Of a stretch of 64,000 bases of DNA, positions 44,038 to 54,517 are shown piece by piece. The translations under genes and the position numbers were made by a program. The DNA comes from Cyanobium sp. ATX 6F1 (lineage in GTDB: Bacteria > Cyanobacteriota > Cyanobacteriia > PCC-6307 > Cyanobiaceae): NCBI RefSeq assembly GCF_024346315.1, contig NZ_JAGQCS010000005.1, forward strand, positions 1 through 64,000, given 5' to 3'. The first letter of the stretch is position 1, and the number at the start of each line of letters is the position of its first letter. The notes below the pieces were generated by a model. That model was given only the letters and a program-made list of their open reading frames with translations. It was not told the DNA's origin and searched no databases.

Positions 44038-44559
44038 TCAGGGAAGGGGCGGCAGCGGCGGTGGACCGCCATCAGGGCCGCCGATCACCAGATCACTGCC
44101 GTAGAGATCGGCACCGGCGATGCGGATCCCCTCGGTGCGGGCACCGGGTGAGAGGGCATGGATCGCCACCGACCCGCGCAGATCAGCTCCCCGCAGATCA
44201 ACGTCGGCCAGATCGGCATTGCTGAGGGTGGCGTTCTCCAGGCGGGCGCCCACCAGCCGGGCGCCGCTCAGGTCGGCCCCCTCCAGGTTGGCCCCGCGCA
44301 GGTCAGCGCCGCTGAGATCGGCGCCGCGCAGATCCAGGCCGATCAAGTGACGGCCCCGCAGGTCGACGCCGCGCAGATCGCAGCCCCGGCAGCTGGGCCA
44401 GGGGGCGAGGGCACGGAACGGCGCCAGCGCAATGGGCGTGGCGCCGGGCTCAGTCGGCGGCAGGGGAGAAGCCGCCAGGGAAGCTCCCGCCAAGAGAACC
44501 GCCCCCGCGGCGGCACCCTGCAGCCAGCGAATCCAGGCGGGGAAAGGATGGGCAGCCAT
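44038..44559 (-). CDS. Exported pentapeptide-repeat protein
   Basis: A 173-residue protein: signal/anchor (QGAAAGAVLLAGASLAAS), a CRGC pair, then about twelve A(D/N)LxG-type repeats (LRGVDLRGRHLIGLDLRGAD ... LADVDLRGADLRGS). They form a right-handed beta helix, and a Pro-rich end GGPPPLPPLP follows. Such proteins are abundant in cyanobacteria; lumen or periplasm location is inferred from the signal. ATG 44559 (MAAHPFPAW) is preferred to an upstream start. Confidence 0.85.
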   Translation of the reverse strand: MAAHPFPAWIRWLQGAAAGAVLLAGASLAASPLPPTEPGATPIALAPFRALAPWPSCRGCDLRGVDLRGRHLIGLDLRGADLSGADLRGANLEGADLSGARLVGARLENATLSNADLADVDLRGADLRGSVAIHALSPGARTEGIRIAGADLYGSDLVIGGPDGGPPPLPPLP

Positions 44560-44670
44560 GTGTTGGTCTCCTTGGGCCTCGCTGATCCCACTTTGATGGA
44601 CAATCAAGCGACCGTCACAAAGCCAGTGCGGACGGATTCCACGCCGCTCCGGCCGATGGGGGCGCGGGAT

Positions 44671-45312
44671 TCAGGCGGCGGCGAAGCCGTTCAGGTAAGG
44701 CAGACGGGCGGCAGTGGCACGCAGCTCGACGTCGTGGGCCAGCAGCTGTGAGGTGGCATCCCACTGGCCGCTGAGCAGCATCTGCCGGGCCCCGCCCGCC
44801 AGCGCAAGATCCCAGGAGGCCGCTGTCTCGCCATCGCCGCCAATGGCCTGAATCCGTCCGGCACGCACGTCGAGGGCGAAGCGCTGGGCGGGATCAGCGG
44901 TGATCGCCGCCTGGAGGCTCAACACCTGCCCGTGGGGAGAGGTGAAACAGGGAATGCCCAGGGCCAGGCAGTTGCCGAAGAAGATCTCGGCGTAGCTCTC
45001 GGCCACGATCGCCCGGATCCCCCAGCGCATCAGCGCCTGGGGGGCGTGCTCGCGACTGGAGCCGCAGCCGAAGTTGCGGTTGGCCACGAGGATCCGCGCC
45101 CCCGCGTGTTCGGGGCGATCGAAGGGATGGGCCCCCTTGAGCTCGAGCCGGTCGTCGGCGAACACCTGCTCGCCGAGACCCTCGAAGGTGACGGATTTCA
45201 GGAATCGGGCCGGGATGATCCGGTCGGTGTCGATGTCATCGCCGGAAAGCACCAAGGCCCGGCTTTCGATGCGCTCGATCGGGCCAACGGGAAAGCTCAT
45301 GGAAACGCTCAT
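44671..45312 (-). CDS. leuD: 3-isopropylmalate dehydratase small subunit
   Basis: Small swivelling-domain subunit of isopropylmalate isomerase in leucine synthesis. The 213-residue protein shows SGDDIDTDRIIPARFLKSVT, ILVANRNFGCGSSREHAPQAL and IVAESYAEIFFGNCLALGIP. ATG 45312 (MSVSMSFPVG) or ATG 45300 are possible starts. It begins five bases after the leuC stop on the same strand. Confidence 0.96.
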   Translation of the reverse strand: MSVSMSFPVGPIERIESRALVLSGDDIDTDRIIPARFLKSVTFEGLGEQVFADDRLELKGAHPFDRPEHAGARILVANRNFGCGSSREHAPQALMRWGIRAIVAESYAEIFFGNCLALGIPCFTSPHGQVLSLQAAITADPAQRFALDVRAGRIQAIGGDGETAASWDLALAGGARQMLLSGQWDATSQLLAHDVELRATAARLPYLNGFAAA

Positions 45313-45316
45313 GGGT

Positions 45317-46726
45317 TCAAGGGGCCAGCAGCGTGCGCACATCGGAGACATGGCCGGTGACGGCGGCGGCGGCCACCATCGCCGGACTCATCAGCAGGGT
45401 GCGGCCGCTCACCGAACCCTGGCGCCCTTTGAAGTTGCGGTTGCTGGAGCTGGCGCTGATCTGGCGGCCCTCGAGGCGATCGGGGTTCATCGCCAGACAC
45501 ATGGAGCAGCCGGGTTCGCGCCACTCAAAGCCCGCCGCCTTGAACACCAGATCGAGGCCCTCCGCTTCGGCGGCGGCGGCCACCTGCTCGGAACCCGGCA
45601 CCACGAAGGCGCGGATCCCGGGGGCCACGTGGCGACCCTTGGCCACCACGGCGGCGGCCTGCAGATCGCTCAGGCGACCGTTGGTGCAACTGCCGATGAA
45701 GCACACGTCCACCGGCAGCCCGGCGATCGGGGCGCCCGGCACCAGATCCATGTAGCGGTAGGCCTCCTCAGCGATCGGGCGCTCATCAGGCTCGATCTGC
45801 TCAGGGGTGGGCACGGTTTCATCCACACCGATGCCCTGGCCCGGGGTGATCCCCCAGGTGACCGTGGGGGAGAGGGCGCTCGCAGCGAAGCGCACCTCGT
45901 CGTCGAAGACCGCGTCGGCTCCGCTGGCCAGGGTGCTCCACCAGGCGACAGCCCGCTCCCAGGCTTCTCCGGAGGGGGCGGCGGGGCGCCCCTTGAGGTA
46001 GGCGAAGGTGGTGGCGTCGGGGTTGACATAACCGCAACGGGCGCCGCCCTCGATCGCCATGTTGCAGAGGGTCATGCGCTCCTCCATCGAAAGGGCCTCG
46101 ATCGCGGGGCCGGCGAATTCATAGGCGTAGCCCACGCCCCCCTTCACCCCGAGGATGCGAATGATGTGCAGCACCAGATCCTTGGCGTAGACGCCCATCG
46201 GCAGACGCCCCTCCACCCAGATCCGGCGCACTTTCAGCTTGCCCAGGGCGAGGCTCTGGCTTGCGAGCACGTCGCGCACCTGGCTGGTGCCGATGCCGAA
46301 GGCGATCGCCCCGAAGGCCCCATGGGTGGAGGTGTGGGAGTCGCCGCAGGCGACGGTCATGCCGGGCTGGGTGAGACCGAGCTCGGGGGCGATCACGTGC
46401 ACGATCCCCTGGCGGCCACTGCCGATTCCGTGCAGGGTGATGCCGTGCTCGGCGCAGTTGCGCTCCAGGGCGACGAGCATCGCCTCGGCCAGGGGATCGG
46501 CGAAGGGGCGGGCCTGGGAGCTGGTGGGAACGATGTGATCCACCGTGCCCACGGTGCGCTCGGGGTGACGCACCCCGAGGCCCAGATCCCTCAGGCCGTC
46601 GAAGGCCTGGGGGGTGGTGACCTCATGGATCAGGTGCAGCCCGATGAACAGCTGGGTGGCCCCGCCGGGCAGCTCCGCCACGCTGTGCAGATCCCAGACC
46701 TTGTCGTAGAGGGTGCCGGCGCTCAC
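45317..46726 (-). CDS. leuC: 3-isopropylmalate dehydratase large subunit
   Basis: Catalytic 4Fe-4S aconitase-family subunit for leucine synthesis. The 469-residue protein has [38 protein letters not shown] (first cluster Cys) and [11 protein letters not shown] (second and third Cys), then [18 protein letters not shown]. The length is standard. leuD follows directly, so the enzyme is made from one transcript. Confidence 0.97.
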   Translation of the reverse strand: MSAGTLYDKVWDLHSVAELPGGATQLFIGLHLIHEVTTPQAFDGLRDLGLGVRHPERTVGTVDHIVPTSSQARPFADPLAEAMLVALERNCAEHGITLHGIGSGRQGIVHVIAPELGLTQPGMTVACGDSHTSTHGAFGAIAFGIGTSQVRDVLASQSLALGKLKVRRIWVEGRLPMGVYAKDLVLHIIRILGVKGGVGYAYEFAGPAIEALSMEERMTLCNMAIEGGARCGYVNPDATTFAYLKGRPAAPSGEAWERAVAWWSTLASGADAVFDDEVRFAASALSPTVTWGITPGQGIGVDETVPTPEQIEPDERPIAEEAYRYMDLVPGAPIAGLPVDVCFIGSCTNGRLSDLQAAAVVAKGRHVAPGIRAFVVPGSEQVAAAAEAEGLDLVFKAAGFEWREPGCSMCLAMNPDRLEGRQISASSSNRNFKGRQGSVSGRTLLMSPAMVAAAAVTGHVSDVRTLLAP

Positions 46727-46815
46727 CTGGTCCTCCTGCTGTTGCTCTGATGAGCCAGCCTAGAAGGGGCAGCAGCCGAGAGGCCCAACCCCCGCGCGAG
46801 CCAAGGGCGAAGGCC

Positions 46816-48111
46816 TCAGGCCTTCTCCGGCTTTTCCGTAAGTAAGCGCAACCGCATTCGGTTCAGTGCCTCCACCACCGTGAGCGTCTGGATGCCGGCG
46901 CGGCCGCGGCGGTCACCGAAACGCACGCCTTCGCTGGTGCTGCCACCGGGGCCGGCCACCGCCAGGTGCACCAGCCCCACGGGCTTGATGTCACTGCCAC
47001 CCCCCGGGCCGGCGATGCCGGTGACGGCGATCGCCCAGGTGCTGCCGGTGAGCCGCCGGGCCCCCTCGGCCATGGCGAGCGCCACCGGATCACTCACCGC
47101 CCCATGGGCCTCCAGCAACTCGGCGCTCACCCCGAGCAGCCGCTGTTTGACCGCATTGGCATAGGCGATCACACCCCCCAGAAACACATCGGAGGCCCCG
47201 CTCACCGCCGCCAGGGCCGCCCCGATCCCTCCCCCGGTGCAGGATTCGGCCACCGCCAGGGTCTCGCCCCGCGCCCGCAGCAGCTGGAGCACCACCGAGG
47301 CCAGGCTGTCGTCGCCGCTGCCGTAGCAATGCAGGCCGGTGCGCTGGCGCAGCTCGGCCTCCAGCGGTGCCAGCAGAGCCGCCGCCGCCTGCTCCGACTC
47401 GGCCCGGGCGGTGAGGCGCAGCTTCACGTCCCCCAGGCCGGCATAGGGCGCCAGGGTGGGGTTCTCCCCCTCCAGCAGATCGGCCACCTGCTCCGCCAGG
47501 TTGGATTCGCCGATTCCGGCGAAACGCAGCATGCGGCTGGCGTAGACCCCGCCGCTACCGCCCAGATCCAGCGCGTGCTCCTTCAACCAGGGCCGGGCGG
47601 TCTGCTCCCACATGGCGCGGAGCTCACTGGGCACCCCCGGGAAGCTGATCAGCGTGAAACCAGGCTGGGGGCTCCAGATCATCCCCGGCGCCGTGCCGGT
47701 GGGGTTGGCCAGGAGCTCGGCCCCCACCGGCAGCCACGCCTGCTTGCGGTTGCTGGCGGCCATCGGCCGACCCCGGCCTGAGAGCTTGGCCTGGATGTCG
47801 GCCCACACCCCAGCACGTTCCTGGAGTTCGGCGCCGAAGGCGGCCGCGAGCGCTTCGGTGGTCAGATCATCGGGGGTGGGCCCCAGGCCGCCGGTGCAGA
47901 TCAGCACGGAACTGCGGACTGCAGCCTCCCGCACCGCCTGGATCAGCCGCGCCCGGTTGTCCCCGACCACGGTCTGGCGGTAGTGGGGCAGGCCCAGAGA
48001 CGCCAGCTCCTCGGCCAGCCAACGGGCGTTGCCATTGAGGATCGAGCCCATCAGCAGCTCGGTGCCGATGCAGAGGATTTCCACACCGGAGGGGCTCGAG
48101 GTGGGGGTCAC
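46816..48111 (-). CDS. cinA: CinA: nicotinamide-nucleotide amidase / MoCF-domain protein
   Basis: A 431-residue two-domain protein. The N-terminal MoaB/MogA-like domain ([53 protein letters not shown]) precedes the C-terminal CinA amidase domain ([47 protein letters not shown]). The amidase converts NMN to NAMN in pyridine-nucleotide salvage; CinA also links to competence in some bacteria. The stop of the WecA-like gene lies 19 bases upstream. Confidence 0.95.
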   Translation of the reverse strand: MTPTSSPSGVEILCIGTELLMGSILNGNARWLAEELASLGLPHYRQTVVGDNRARLIQAVREAAVRSSVLICTGGLGPTPDDLTTEALAAAFGAELQERAGVWADIQAKLSGRGRPMAASNRKQAWLPVGAELLANPTGTAPGMIWSPQPGFTLISFPGVPSELRAMWEQTARPWLKEHALDLGGSGGVYASRMLRFAGIGESNLAEQVADLLEGENPTLAPYAGLGDVKLRLTARAESEQAAAALLAPLEAELRQRTGLHCYGSGDDSLASVVLQLLRARGETLAVAESCTGGGIGAALAAVSGASDVFLGGVIAYANAVKQRLLGVSAELLEAHGAVSDPVALAMAEGARRLTGSTWAIAVTGIAGPGGGSDIKPVGLVHLAVAGPGGSTSEGVRFGDRRGRAGIQTLTVVEALNRMRLRLLTEKPEKA

Positions 48112-48130
48112 GGCAACGGGCGCAGCGGAA

Positions 48131-49285
48131 TCAGCGGTGGGGTTCGATGCCGGCCGAATCCGGGTGGGGGGAGCCCTCGGCGACGGATTCGACCTCCTCG
48201 TTGCTCACCAGGGCGGCCATCTGGTGGCGGCTGACGATGATCACCCCGATCAGCACCGCCGTGGCCAACCCCAGCCAGAGGAAGCGCATCTCAGCGTTGG
48301 CCAGCACCAGGGCCAGGGCCGCCAGCCACTGGGTGAAGGCATAGATCAGCACCACCGTGCGGCGGTGGCTGAAGCCCGCCCGCAGCAGGCGGTGGTGCAG
48401 GTGCCGCCGGTCGGGATAGAAGGGGGAGCGGCCGGCGCTGAGGCGCCCCATGATCACCGCCGACATGTCGGCCAGGGGCAGCGAGAGAATCAACAGCGGC
48501 AGCAGCACGCTGACGGTGGTGAGCGCTTTGGCCGGCCCGACGATGCTGATCGAGGCCAGGGCGAAGCCGAGGAAATAGGAGCCCCCGTCGCCCATGAAGA
48601 TCCGGGCCGGGTTGAAGTTGTAGCGAAGGAAGCCGAGGCAGGCCCCCGCCAGGGCCGCCGCCAGCACCCCGGCGGCGCTCTGGTTGAGGCTGAAGCTCAC
48701 CGAGATCAGGCCGATGGCGGCGATGCCGCCCACCCCCGCCGCCAGACCATCGAGCCCATCGAGCCAATTGATCGCATTGGTGATGCCGACCAGCCAGATC
48801 ACGGTGGCCAGCAGGCTCAGGCCATCGGGCAGCCCGATCGCTCCACTGCCGGGCCCCGCGGGGTTGAAGGGCAGATCAAGGGCCCCGATGCGCACCCCCT
48901 GGCTCCAGACGGCCATCGCCACCGCCACCTGGGCCGCCAGCCGTGGCAGGGGCGGCAGGGCGAAGAGGTCGTCGCCCAGGCCGATCACAAAAAAACAGAG
49001 GGACCCCGCCAGGGTGGTCCAGATCAATTGGTCCTTGGCGGGCTCCAGGCTGCCGAACCAGCCCAGGCCCCAGACCAGGGCCAGGGCGAGGGCGAAACCG
49101 GCCACGATGCCCACGCCCCCCAGGCGCACCATCGGAATGGTGTGTTGCTTGCGGGCATCGGGCTGGTCGATCAGGCCCCAGCGCAGCCCCAAACGGCGCA
49201 CCAGCGGCACAATCACAGCGGTGAGCAGGGCCGCGCTCACGAAGGTGATCATCGCGACGGCAACCGGGTTGCTGGTGATCGTCAC
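48131..49285 (-). CDS. WecA/MraY-family polyprenyl-phosphate sugar-1-P transferase
   Basis: A 384-residue integral membrane enzyme (about ten to eleven TM helices) that loads a sugar-1-phosphate, likely GlcNAc-1-P, on undecaprenyl phosphate to start O-antigen or wall polymer synthesis. Family marks are [52 protein letters not shown] and [18 protein letters not shown]. Its length and HLHHRLL segment fit WecA/TagO rather than MraY. It reads on towards cinA. Confidence 0.93.
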   Translation of the reverse strand: MTITSNPVAVAMITFVSAALLTAVIVPLVRRLGLRWGLIDQPDARKQHTIPMVRLGGVGIVAGFALALALVWGLGWFGSLEPAKDQLIWTTLAGSLCFFVIGLGDDLFALPPLPRLAAQVAVAMAVWSQGVRIGALDLPFNPAGPGSGAIGLPDGLSLLATVIWLVGITNAINWLDGLDGLAAGVGGIAAIGLISVSFSLNQSAAGVLAAALAGACLGFLRYNFNPARIFMGDGGSYFLGFALASISIVGPAKALTTVSVLLPLLILSLPLADMSAVIMGRLSAGRSPFYPDRRHLHHRLLRAGFSHRRTVVLIYAFTQWLAALALVLANAEMRFLWLGLATAVLIGVIIVSRHQMAALVSNEEVESVAEGSPHPDSAGIEPHR

Positions 49286-49357
49286 GCGGGGGGAGAGGCG
49301 GGAGTCCCGGTAGGGCCGGGAAAGCTCACCGCAAGCTTAGGGACCCTGGGCGCCGCA

Positions 49358-50647
49358 TCAAACGGGCTGCAATTCACGGGCCGGGCCATAGAGGGGGAAC
49401 CGGTCCGCCAGGGCCGCCACCCGCTCACGGCAGCGCAACTCGATCGCCACATCCTCGGGCTGCTGCAGCCGGTCGGCGATCACATCGGCCACCTCGATGA
49501 AGGCGTCAGCATCGAAGCCCCGGGTGGTGAGGGCGGCGCTGCCCAGCCGCAGGCCACTGGTGACGAAGGGGGATTCGGGATCGAACGGCACCGTGTTCTT
49601 GTTGGCGGTGATGTTGATGTCGCTCACCAGGGCGTCGGCCTGCTTGCCGGTGAGGCCCACCGAACGCAGGTCAAGCAGCACGATGTGGTTGTCGGTGCCA
49701 CCGGAGACCACCCGGATCCCCCGCTCGATCAATCGGCCCGCCAGGGCCTGGGCATTGGTGACCACCCTGGCGCTGTAGGCGCGGAAGGACGGTTGCAGGG
49801 CCTCGCCGAAGGCCACGGCCTTGGCGGCGATCACGTGCTCCAGGGGGCCCCCCTGGCTGCCGGGGAACACCGCCTTGTCGAACTGTTTGCCGAACTCGGC
49901 GTCGCCCGTGAGGATCAGGCCGCCGCGGGGGCCCCGCAGGGTCTTGTGGGTGGTGGTGGTGACGACGTGGCAGTGGGGGATGGGGCTGGGGTGGTCGCCC
50001 GTGGCCACCAGGCCGGCGATGTGGGCCATGTCAGCGAGCAGGTAGGCCCCCACCTCATCGGCGATGGCCCGGAAGGCGGCGAAGTCGATCGTGCGCGGAT
50101 AGGCGGAGTAGCCGCAGATGATCAGTTTGGGACGGTGCTCCAGGGCCAGCTGGCGCACGGACTCGAAACTTATCTGCTCGGTGGTCGGATCCACGCCGTA
50201 GTGGAAGGCCTTGAACCACTTGCCCGACACATTCACCGGCGAGCCGTGGGTGAGGTGGCCGCCGTGGGAGAGGTCCATCCCCAGGATTGTGTCGCCGGGT
50301 TGGAGCAGGGCCAAAAAGACGGCGAAGTTGGCCTGGGCGCCGCTGTGGGGCTGCACATTGGCCCAGGCGGCCCCGAACAGCTGCTTGGCCCGCTCAATCG
50401 CCAACTCCTCGATCGCGTCGACGTGCTCGCATCCGCCGTAGTAACGCTTGTGGGGGAGCCCCTCGGCGTACTTGTTGGTGAGCACCGAGCCCTGGGCCTC
50501 CATCACCGCCTTGGAGGTGAAGTTCTCGCTGGCGATCAGCTCCAGATGGCTCTGCTGACGGTGCAGCTCCTTGGCGATCAGGGCCGCAATCGCAGGGTCG
50601 GCGCTGGCCAACGACTGGTTGAGGGCCATGCCCGAGAGGTCCGCCAT
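49358..50647 (-). CDS. glyA: Serine hydroxymethyltransferase
   Basis: PLP enzyme interconverting serine and glycine with tetrahydrofolate. The 429-residue protein shows [58 protein letters not shown] (PLP Lys in THKTLRG) and the C-terminal [16 protein letters not shown] 50647 is the natural start; a longer frame to 50746 covers the tRNA-Arg terminator. It stands between a tRNA and the WecA-like gene with its own leader. Confidence 0.97.
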   Translation of the reverse strand: MADLSGMALNQSLASADPAIAALIAKELHRQQSHLELIASENFTSKAVMEAQGSVLTNKYAEGLPHKRYYGGCEHVDAIEELAIERAKQLFGAAWANVQPHSGAQANFAVFLALLQPGDTILGMDLSHGGHLTHGSPVNVSGKWFKAFHYGVDPTTEQISFESVRQLALEHRPKLIICGYSAYPRTIDFAAFRAIADEVGAYLLADMAHIAGLVATGDHPSPIPHCHVVTTTTHKTLRGPRGGLILTGDAEFGKQFDKAVFPGSQGGPLEHVIAAKAVAFGEALQPSFRAYSARVVTNAQALAGRLIERGIRVVSGGTDNHIVLLDLRSVGLTGKQADALVSDINITANKNTVPFDPESPFVTSGLRLGSAALTTRGFDADAFIEVADVIADRLQQPEDVAIELRCRERVAALADRFPLYGPARELQPV

Positions 50648-50744
50648 GGCTGTCCCACCGCCGTTGTCAACCGATCGTAAGAAACCGGACCCCCCGCTGC
50701 CCCCCGCAGGACCAGATCGAGAGCGGGCCGAACGGTGGATGTCC

Positions 50745-50772
50745 AAAAAAAACCGCCCCGGGGGGCGGTTGG
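50745..50772 (-). terminator. Rho-independent terminator of tRNA-Arg
   Basis: On the minus strand, the arms CCGCCCC and GGGGCGG, with flanking A-T pairs, form a hairpin followed by eight T residues. It sits right behind tRNA-Arg and before glyA. Confidence 0.85.
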
Positions 50773-50776
50773 CGAG

Positions 50777-50850
50777 CGCGCCTGGAGAGATTCGAACTCC
50801 CGACCCTCTGATCCGTAGTCAGATGCTCTAATCCGCTGAGCTACAAGCGC
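50777..50850 (-). tRNA. tRNA-Arg (anticodon ACG)
   Basis: A 74-nt cloverleaf on the minus strand: acceptor GCGCTTG/CAGGCGC, D arm GCTC/GAGC with AGCGGATTA loop, anticodon stem CTGA-type around loop with ACG, and T loop GTTCGAATC. The discriminator is G; CCA is not encoded. The A34 would be deaminated to inosine to read CGN codons. A strong terminator follows. Confidence 0.95.
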
Positions 50851-50993
50851 TTGCTTCGCCATTCTTGACGCACGGGGGGGCCATCCGTCAACTCCGCTGG
50901 GGGGCCACCGACGAAGCTCCTTAGAACGAGCGCCGCAGACCGAGCGTCACAATCGGATGACGCGCCCCGGTCCGCCTGGCGGGCCCTCTTCCC

Positions 50994-51245
50994 ATGCCGA
51001 TCCGCTGGTACGGCCCCGCCGATCCCGCCGACCCCACCTACCGCCACTTCGAGCGGATCGTGAACCTCACCCTGCACGCGGCCCTGTTTGCGGCCGTGAA
51101 CAGTGGTCTGTGGGTGGTGCAGGGCCTGAGGCACCCCTGGGGGCACCTGAACCTGTTGACCCTGGGTTGGGGCGCGCTGCTGGCTACGCAGCTGGTTGTT
51201 GTGTTGAGCCTGCGGCCCCAGCCGGCCCAGGAGCCACCATCGTGA
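50994..51245 (+). CDS. 2TM-domain-type small membrane protein
   Basis: An 83-residue protein with two TM helices: FERIVNLTLHAALFAAVNSG-LWVVQG and LNLLTLGWGALLATQLVVVLSL. The F-x-x-H-x-x-x-(Y/V)-x-x-VN-x-x-LW pattern resembles the bacterial 2TM domain also found on kinases. Function unknown. It is followed by the DUF3181 gene with a 22-base gap on the same strand, suggesting an operon. Confidence 0.75.
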   Translation: MPIRWYGPADPADPTYRHFERIVNLTLHAALFAAVNSGLWVVQGLRHPWGHLNLLTLGWGALLATQLVVVLSLRPQPAQEPPS

Positions 51246-51267
51246 GCAAAGGCCGTCCTCCTTCCCC

Positions 51268-51558
51268 ATGGCACTCAACGCCGACCAGCTCCGCGACCTG
51301 CGCAACGCCCTGGCCGATCGGATCTACGTCCAGGTGGCCAGCTGGCATCTCTACCTGGGGGATGCGGGCCTGGCGGATGAACTGGCGGGTGAATGCGCGG
51401 CCCGGCTGGAGCTCGGGCCTGTGATTTGCGCCCGCCAGGCGCTCGAAGCCGTGCAGGTGTCGATCGGCGGCGGCAGCGGCCGCCTGCCCCTCTCCAGACT
51501 GGTTCCAGCTGGGCAACTGCAGGATCTCGAAGACGTCCTTCAGGACTTCGGACCTTGA
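51268..51558 (+). CDS. DUF3181 family protein
   Basis: A 96-residue soluble protein: LRDLRNALADRIYVQVASWHLYLGDAGLADELAGECAARL, then ALEAVQVSIGGGSGRLPLSRLVP. The RNALADRIY-(I/V)-x-VA-x-WHLYLGDA block matches the cyanobacterial DUF3181 family as I know it; role unknown. It is read together with flanking small genes. Confidence 0.85.
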   Translation: MALNADQLRDLRNALADRIYVQVASWHLYLGDAGLADELAGECAARLELGPVICARQALEAVQVSIGGGSGRLPLSRLVPAGQLQDLEDVLQDFGP

Positions 51559-51598
51559 GCGGTGCGACCGATAGGGTGGCCTTACCTGCAGAGCGTCC

Positions 51599-51868
51599 GT
51601 GCTGGTGATCGAGGTGACCAACGCCCGCGACGTGGTCCGCCAGCGCATTGGCCGCCTGGGCAGCCGCCTGATCGGCAAGGTGGTGGACGCGGAGGCCCAG
51701 GTGGAGCGGGCCCTGATCCAGGAGCTCGAAACGGCCTTTCGCGACTTCGGCATCGAAGCCCGCATCTTCTCGGTAGATGGCCCCCAGATGATGGGCCGCA
51801 GTCACCTGGAGATCCCGGTTCAGGTGCGCGAGGAACGCGTGGTGCGCCTGGCCGACGGCAACTCCTAG
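51599..51868 (+). CDS. Conserved small cyanobacterial protein
   Basis: An 89-residue protein: VIEVTNARDVVRQRIGRLGS, LIGKVVDAEAQVERALIQEL, ETAFRDFGIEARIFSVDGPQMMGRSHLEIPVQVREERVVRLAD. Alternating helix and strand give a compact alpha/beta look; I know no named family. The start is GTG 51599 (GTG 51605 also possible). It overlaps the convergent murJ stop by four bases. Confidence 0.75.
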   Translation: MLVIEVTNARDVVRQRIGRLGSRLIGKVVDAEAQVERALIQELETAFRDFGIEARIFSVDGPQMMGRSHLEIPVQVREERVVRLADGNS

Positions 51869-53490
51869 CGAGCGCCAGGTAGCAGCGCCAACAGCCTTCG
51901 GCGCAGATCAGCCGTGAGCTGACGGGCCTCCGGCACACCAATGGCGCTGGCCAGGGCCCCGTAGACCACCAGGCCCACGGCACCACAGACACTGGTTTCG
52001 AACAGTCGTCCGACCAGGGTTGCGGGCCAGTCCACGGCCAGCGAAAGGCCCCAGGCCACCAGACCAGCGGCGATCGCCGCGGCCAGCAGCTGCAGGCTGT
52101 CGCGGCCCCAGACGCGCAGGGGCAGGCCCCCCAGCCGCTTCTGCAGCGCCAAGAGCAGCCCCAGGCAGGTGATCAGGTTGACGGCCACCGTCGCCAGCAC
52201 CAGCCCGGGGGCGCCGAAGTTGAGGGCCGGCAGCTGCAGGCCCCAGGGGGTGGGGCCGCCCACCAGGGTCCAGTCGAAGACCACGTTCAGGCCGATGCCC
52301 GCCATCGAAAAGCGGAAGGGGGTGGTGCCATCGCCCAGGGCATAGAAGACCCGCACGATCACATCCCGACCCAGGTAGGCCGGCATGCCAACCCCGTAGG
52401 CCATCAGCAACCCGGTCACCAGGGCCGTGGCGCCGCCGTTGAAGGCGCCCCGCTGGTAGACGAGTGCCACGATCGGCCCGGCCAGGGCCACGAACAAAGC
52501 TCCCAGAGGCAGCATGCTGGCGGTGGAGAGCATCAACCCCTGGCGGATGCGACCGATCAGCTCAGGCCGGTCCTGCGGCGCCGTGAGCCGAGCGAACACG
52601 GGCAGCAGCGGCACCAGCAGGGCATTGGAGAGCAGCCCCAGGGGTGTCTGCACCAGCAGACCGGCATAGCCGAGGCCGGCCGCCGCCCCCAGGATCCCTG
52701 AAGCGAAGAACAGATCGGTGAACACATTGATCTGCAGCATCCCCGAGGAGAGGGTGGCCGGCCCCATCACCTGCAGCACCTCCCGCACCCCCTCGTGGCG
52801 CCAGTCCCAGACCAGGCGGAGCTGGCCGAGCCCCTGACGAGCGAGGGCGGGCAGCTGGATCAGCCACTGCAGCACCGCCCCCAGGAGGGTCGAGCCCGCC
52901 AGCACCGCCCCCCCCAGCATTGCCTGGTCGGGGGCGGCAATCGCCGGACCCACCTGCCACCAGAGGATCCCCAGGCCTGCGATCACCGCCACGCTCGAGA
53001 GCAGCGGGCTCACCGAAGGCAGCCAGAACTCATCGGCGGCGTTGAGGGCCCCGAAGCCCAGGCCGATCAGACCCGCGAACAGGGCCATCGGCGCCATCCA
53101 GCGCAGCTGGATCACGGCGTTGGCATGGATGTCCGGCGCCAGGGCCGGCCCCACCAGACGGATCAGCGGATCGGCGGCCAGCACCAGCACGATCGTCACC
53201 CCGATCAGGCCCACCCCCACCAGGGTGTTGATCGCCGCCAGCACATGGGCCCCCTCGGCGCGGGGACGCCGGGCCAGCACGCTGACCATGGCGCTGTGGA
53301 ACGGCCCGTTGATGCCCCCCAGCAGGATCAGCAGAAACCCCGGGAGCACGTAGGCGTAGTTGTAGGCGTCATAGGCCGCCCCCACCCCGAAGGCGGCGGC
53401 GATCACCTGCTGACGCACCAGGCCGGCCACCTTGCTCAGGGCCGTGGCCACCGCAACGATCAGGGCGATGCGGCGCAGGGACTTCGCCAT
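51865..53490 (-). CDS. murJ: Lipid II flippase MurJ
   Basis: MOP-superfamily flippase exporting lipid II for peptidoglycan. The 541-residue protein has 14 or so TM helices and the family segments MAKSLRRIALIVAVATALSK, VGLVRQQVIAAAFGVGAAYDAYN-like, LLGGINGPFHSAMVSVLARRP and LVYQRGAFNGGAT. ATG 53490 is taken; the longer open frame to 53721 is antisense to sfsA. It converges with a small gene. Confidence 0.95.
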   Translation of the reverse strand: MAKSLRRIALIVAVATALSKVAGLVRQQVIAAAFGVGAAYDAYNYAYVLPGFLLILLGGINGPFHSAMVSVLARRPRAEGAHVLAAINTLVGVGLIGVTIVLVLAADPLIRLVGPALAPDIHANAVIQLRWMAPMALFAGLIGLGFGALNAADEFWLPSVSPLLSSVAVIAGLGILWWQVGPAIAAPDQAMLGGAVLAGSTLLGAVLQWLIQLPALARQGLGQLRLVWDWRHEGVREVLQVMGPATLSSGMLQINVFTDLFFASGILGAAAGLGYAGLLVQTPLGLLSNALLVPLLPVFARLTAPQDRPELIGRIRQGLMLSTASMLPLGALFVALAGPIVALVYQRGAFNGGATALVTGLLMAYGVGMPAYLGRDVIVRVFYALGDGTTPFRFSMAGIGLNVVFDWTLVGGPTPWGLQLPALNFGAPGLVLATVAVNLITCLGLLLALQKRLGGLPLRVWGRDSLQLLAAAIAAGLVAWGLSLAVDWPATLVGRLFETSVCGAVGLVVYGALASAIGVPEARQLTADLRRRLLALLPGAR

Positions 53491-53558
53491 CAGGGTCTGA
53501 CCGCCGGCCGCGCAGGTGGGCTGATTCTCCACCGCACCCAACCCCTCACCCCACCTCC

Positions 53559-54338
53559 ATGTCCGCGCAGGTCCCCGCCCACCCATCGGCCCCCGTTCCC
53601 GTGCTCCGTTTCGAGCCCCTGGTGGAGGGGGTGTTGCGCAAGCGCTACAAGCGCTTCCTGGCGGACATCGAACTGGCCGATGGGCAGCTGGTGACGGCCC
53701 ACTGCCCGAACACCGGCCCAATGACCGGCGTGCTGATCCCCGGCGGCCGCGTGCGCCTGCGCCACGACCCCCGGCCCGAGCGCAAGCTGGCCTGGACCTG
53801 GGAGCAGGCGGAGGTGCCCGGGGCCGATGGGACCCCGATCTGGGTGGGGGTGAACACGGCCCTGCCCAACCGCCTGGTGCGGGCGACGATCGAGGCTGGG
53901 CTCCTGGAGCCCTGGCTGGGGCCGATCGGCGCGATCCGGCCCGAGGTGGCCTACGGCGCCGGAAAGCGCAGCCGCATCGACCTGCTGCTCATCCCCAGCG
54001 AAGCAGCGCCGGACCCGCGGCCGATCTACTTAGAGGTCAAGAACACCACCTGGAGCGAGGGCACCCTGGCCCTGTTCCCCGACACCGTCACCGAACGCGG
54101 GCAGAAACACCTGGTGGAGCTCATCGATCTGCTTCCCGAGGCCCGAGGGGTGCTGGTGCCTTGCCTGAGCCGCGCCGATGTGGAGCGCTTCGCCCCTGGC
54201 GATACCGCCGACCCGCGCTATGGAGCCCTGTTCCGTCAGGCCCTGAGCGCCGGCGTGGAGGTGTTGCCCTGCCGCTACCGCTTCAGCGCCGAAGCCGTGC
54301 ACTGGCTGGGCCTGGCGAGCCTGGATGGTCAGGCGTGA
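53559..54338 (+). CDS. sfsA: SfsA-family protein (sugar fermentation stimulation)
   Basis: A 259-residue protein with an OB-like N domain (GVLRKRYKRFLADIELADGQ, VTAHCPNTGPMTGVLIPG) and a nuclease-like C domain (YGAGKRSRIDLLL, YLEVKNTTWSEGTLALFPDTVTERGQKHL). SfsA is named for an E. coli maltose effect; a nucleic-acid role is likely from the PD-(D/E)xK-like EVKN motif. In picocyanobacteria it usually precedes an ammonium transporter gene; here only a remnant of that follows. Confidence 0.94.
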   Translation: MSAQVPAHPSAPVPVLRFEPLVEGVLRKRYKRFLADIELADGQLVTAHCPNTGPMTGVLIPGGRVRLRHDPRPERKLAWTWEQAEVPGADGTPIWVGVNTALPNRLVRATIEAGLLEPWLGPIGAIRPEVAYGAGKRSRIDLLLIPSEAAPDPRPIYLEVKNTTWSEGTLALFPDTVTERGQKHLVELIDLLPEARGVLVPCLSRADVERFAPGDTADPRYGALFRQALSAGVEVLPCRYRFSAEAVHWLGLASLDGQA

Positions 54339-54350
54339 TGGTGGTAGGTG

Positions 54351-54488
54351 ATGCCGCGGCAAGGGAGTTTGGTGCTCGCAGCCCGCTCCGGCGGCATCCC
54401 TGTAACCAAGCAGGAAGCGAGCGAGGGTCTCGATATCAGCGAGCACGGCATGGAGGCTGACCCCGACTTCGTCTCCTCCTCCAGCTGA
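54351..54488 (+). pseudogene. Ammonium transporter (Amt) C-terminal remnant
   Basis: A 45-codon frame starting 12 bases after sfsA. Its last ~30 residues, GIPVTKQEASEGLDISEHGM followed by EADPDFVSSSS, match the cytosolic tail of cyanobacterial Amt (xxE-xxGLD-xxEHG-xxAYPDF), with Asp for the usual Tyr. Nothing of the eleven TM helices is left. The natural terminator is preserved behind it. It could still be translated from ATG 54351, but I read it as a deletion scar. Confidence 0.75.
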
Positions 54489-54517
54489 GCCACTCGGTCC
54501 AGCCTGTTTCCCTGTGG

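Noticed and set aside
45074-46750. 558-residue plus-strand open frame over leuC
   Set aside because: Shadow of leuC and leuD; residues are Gly/His/Ala-rich without domain signals.
48029-50680. 883-residue plus-strand open frame over the WecA-like gene and glyA
   Set aside because: Spans two strongly recognised genes on the other strand; composition is that of an antisense shadow.
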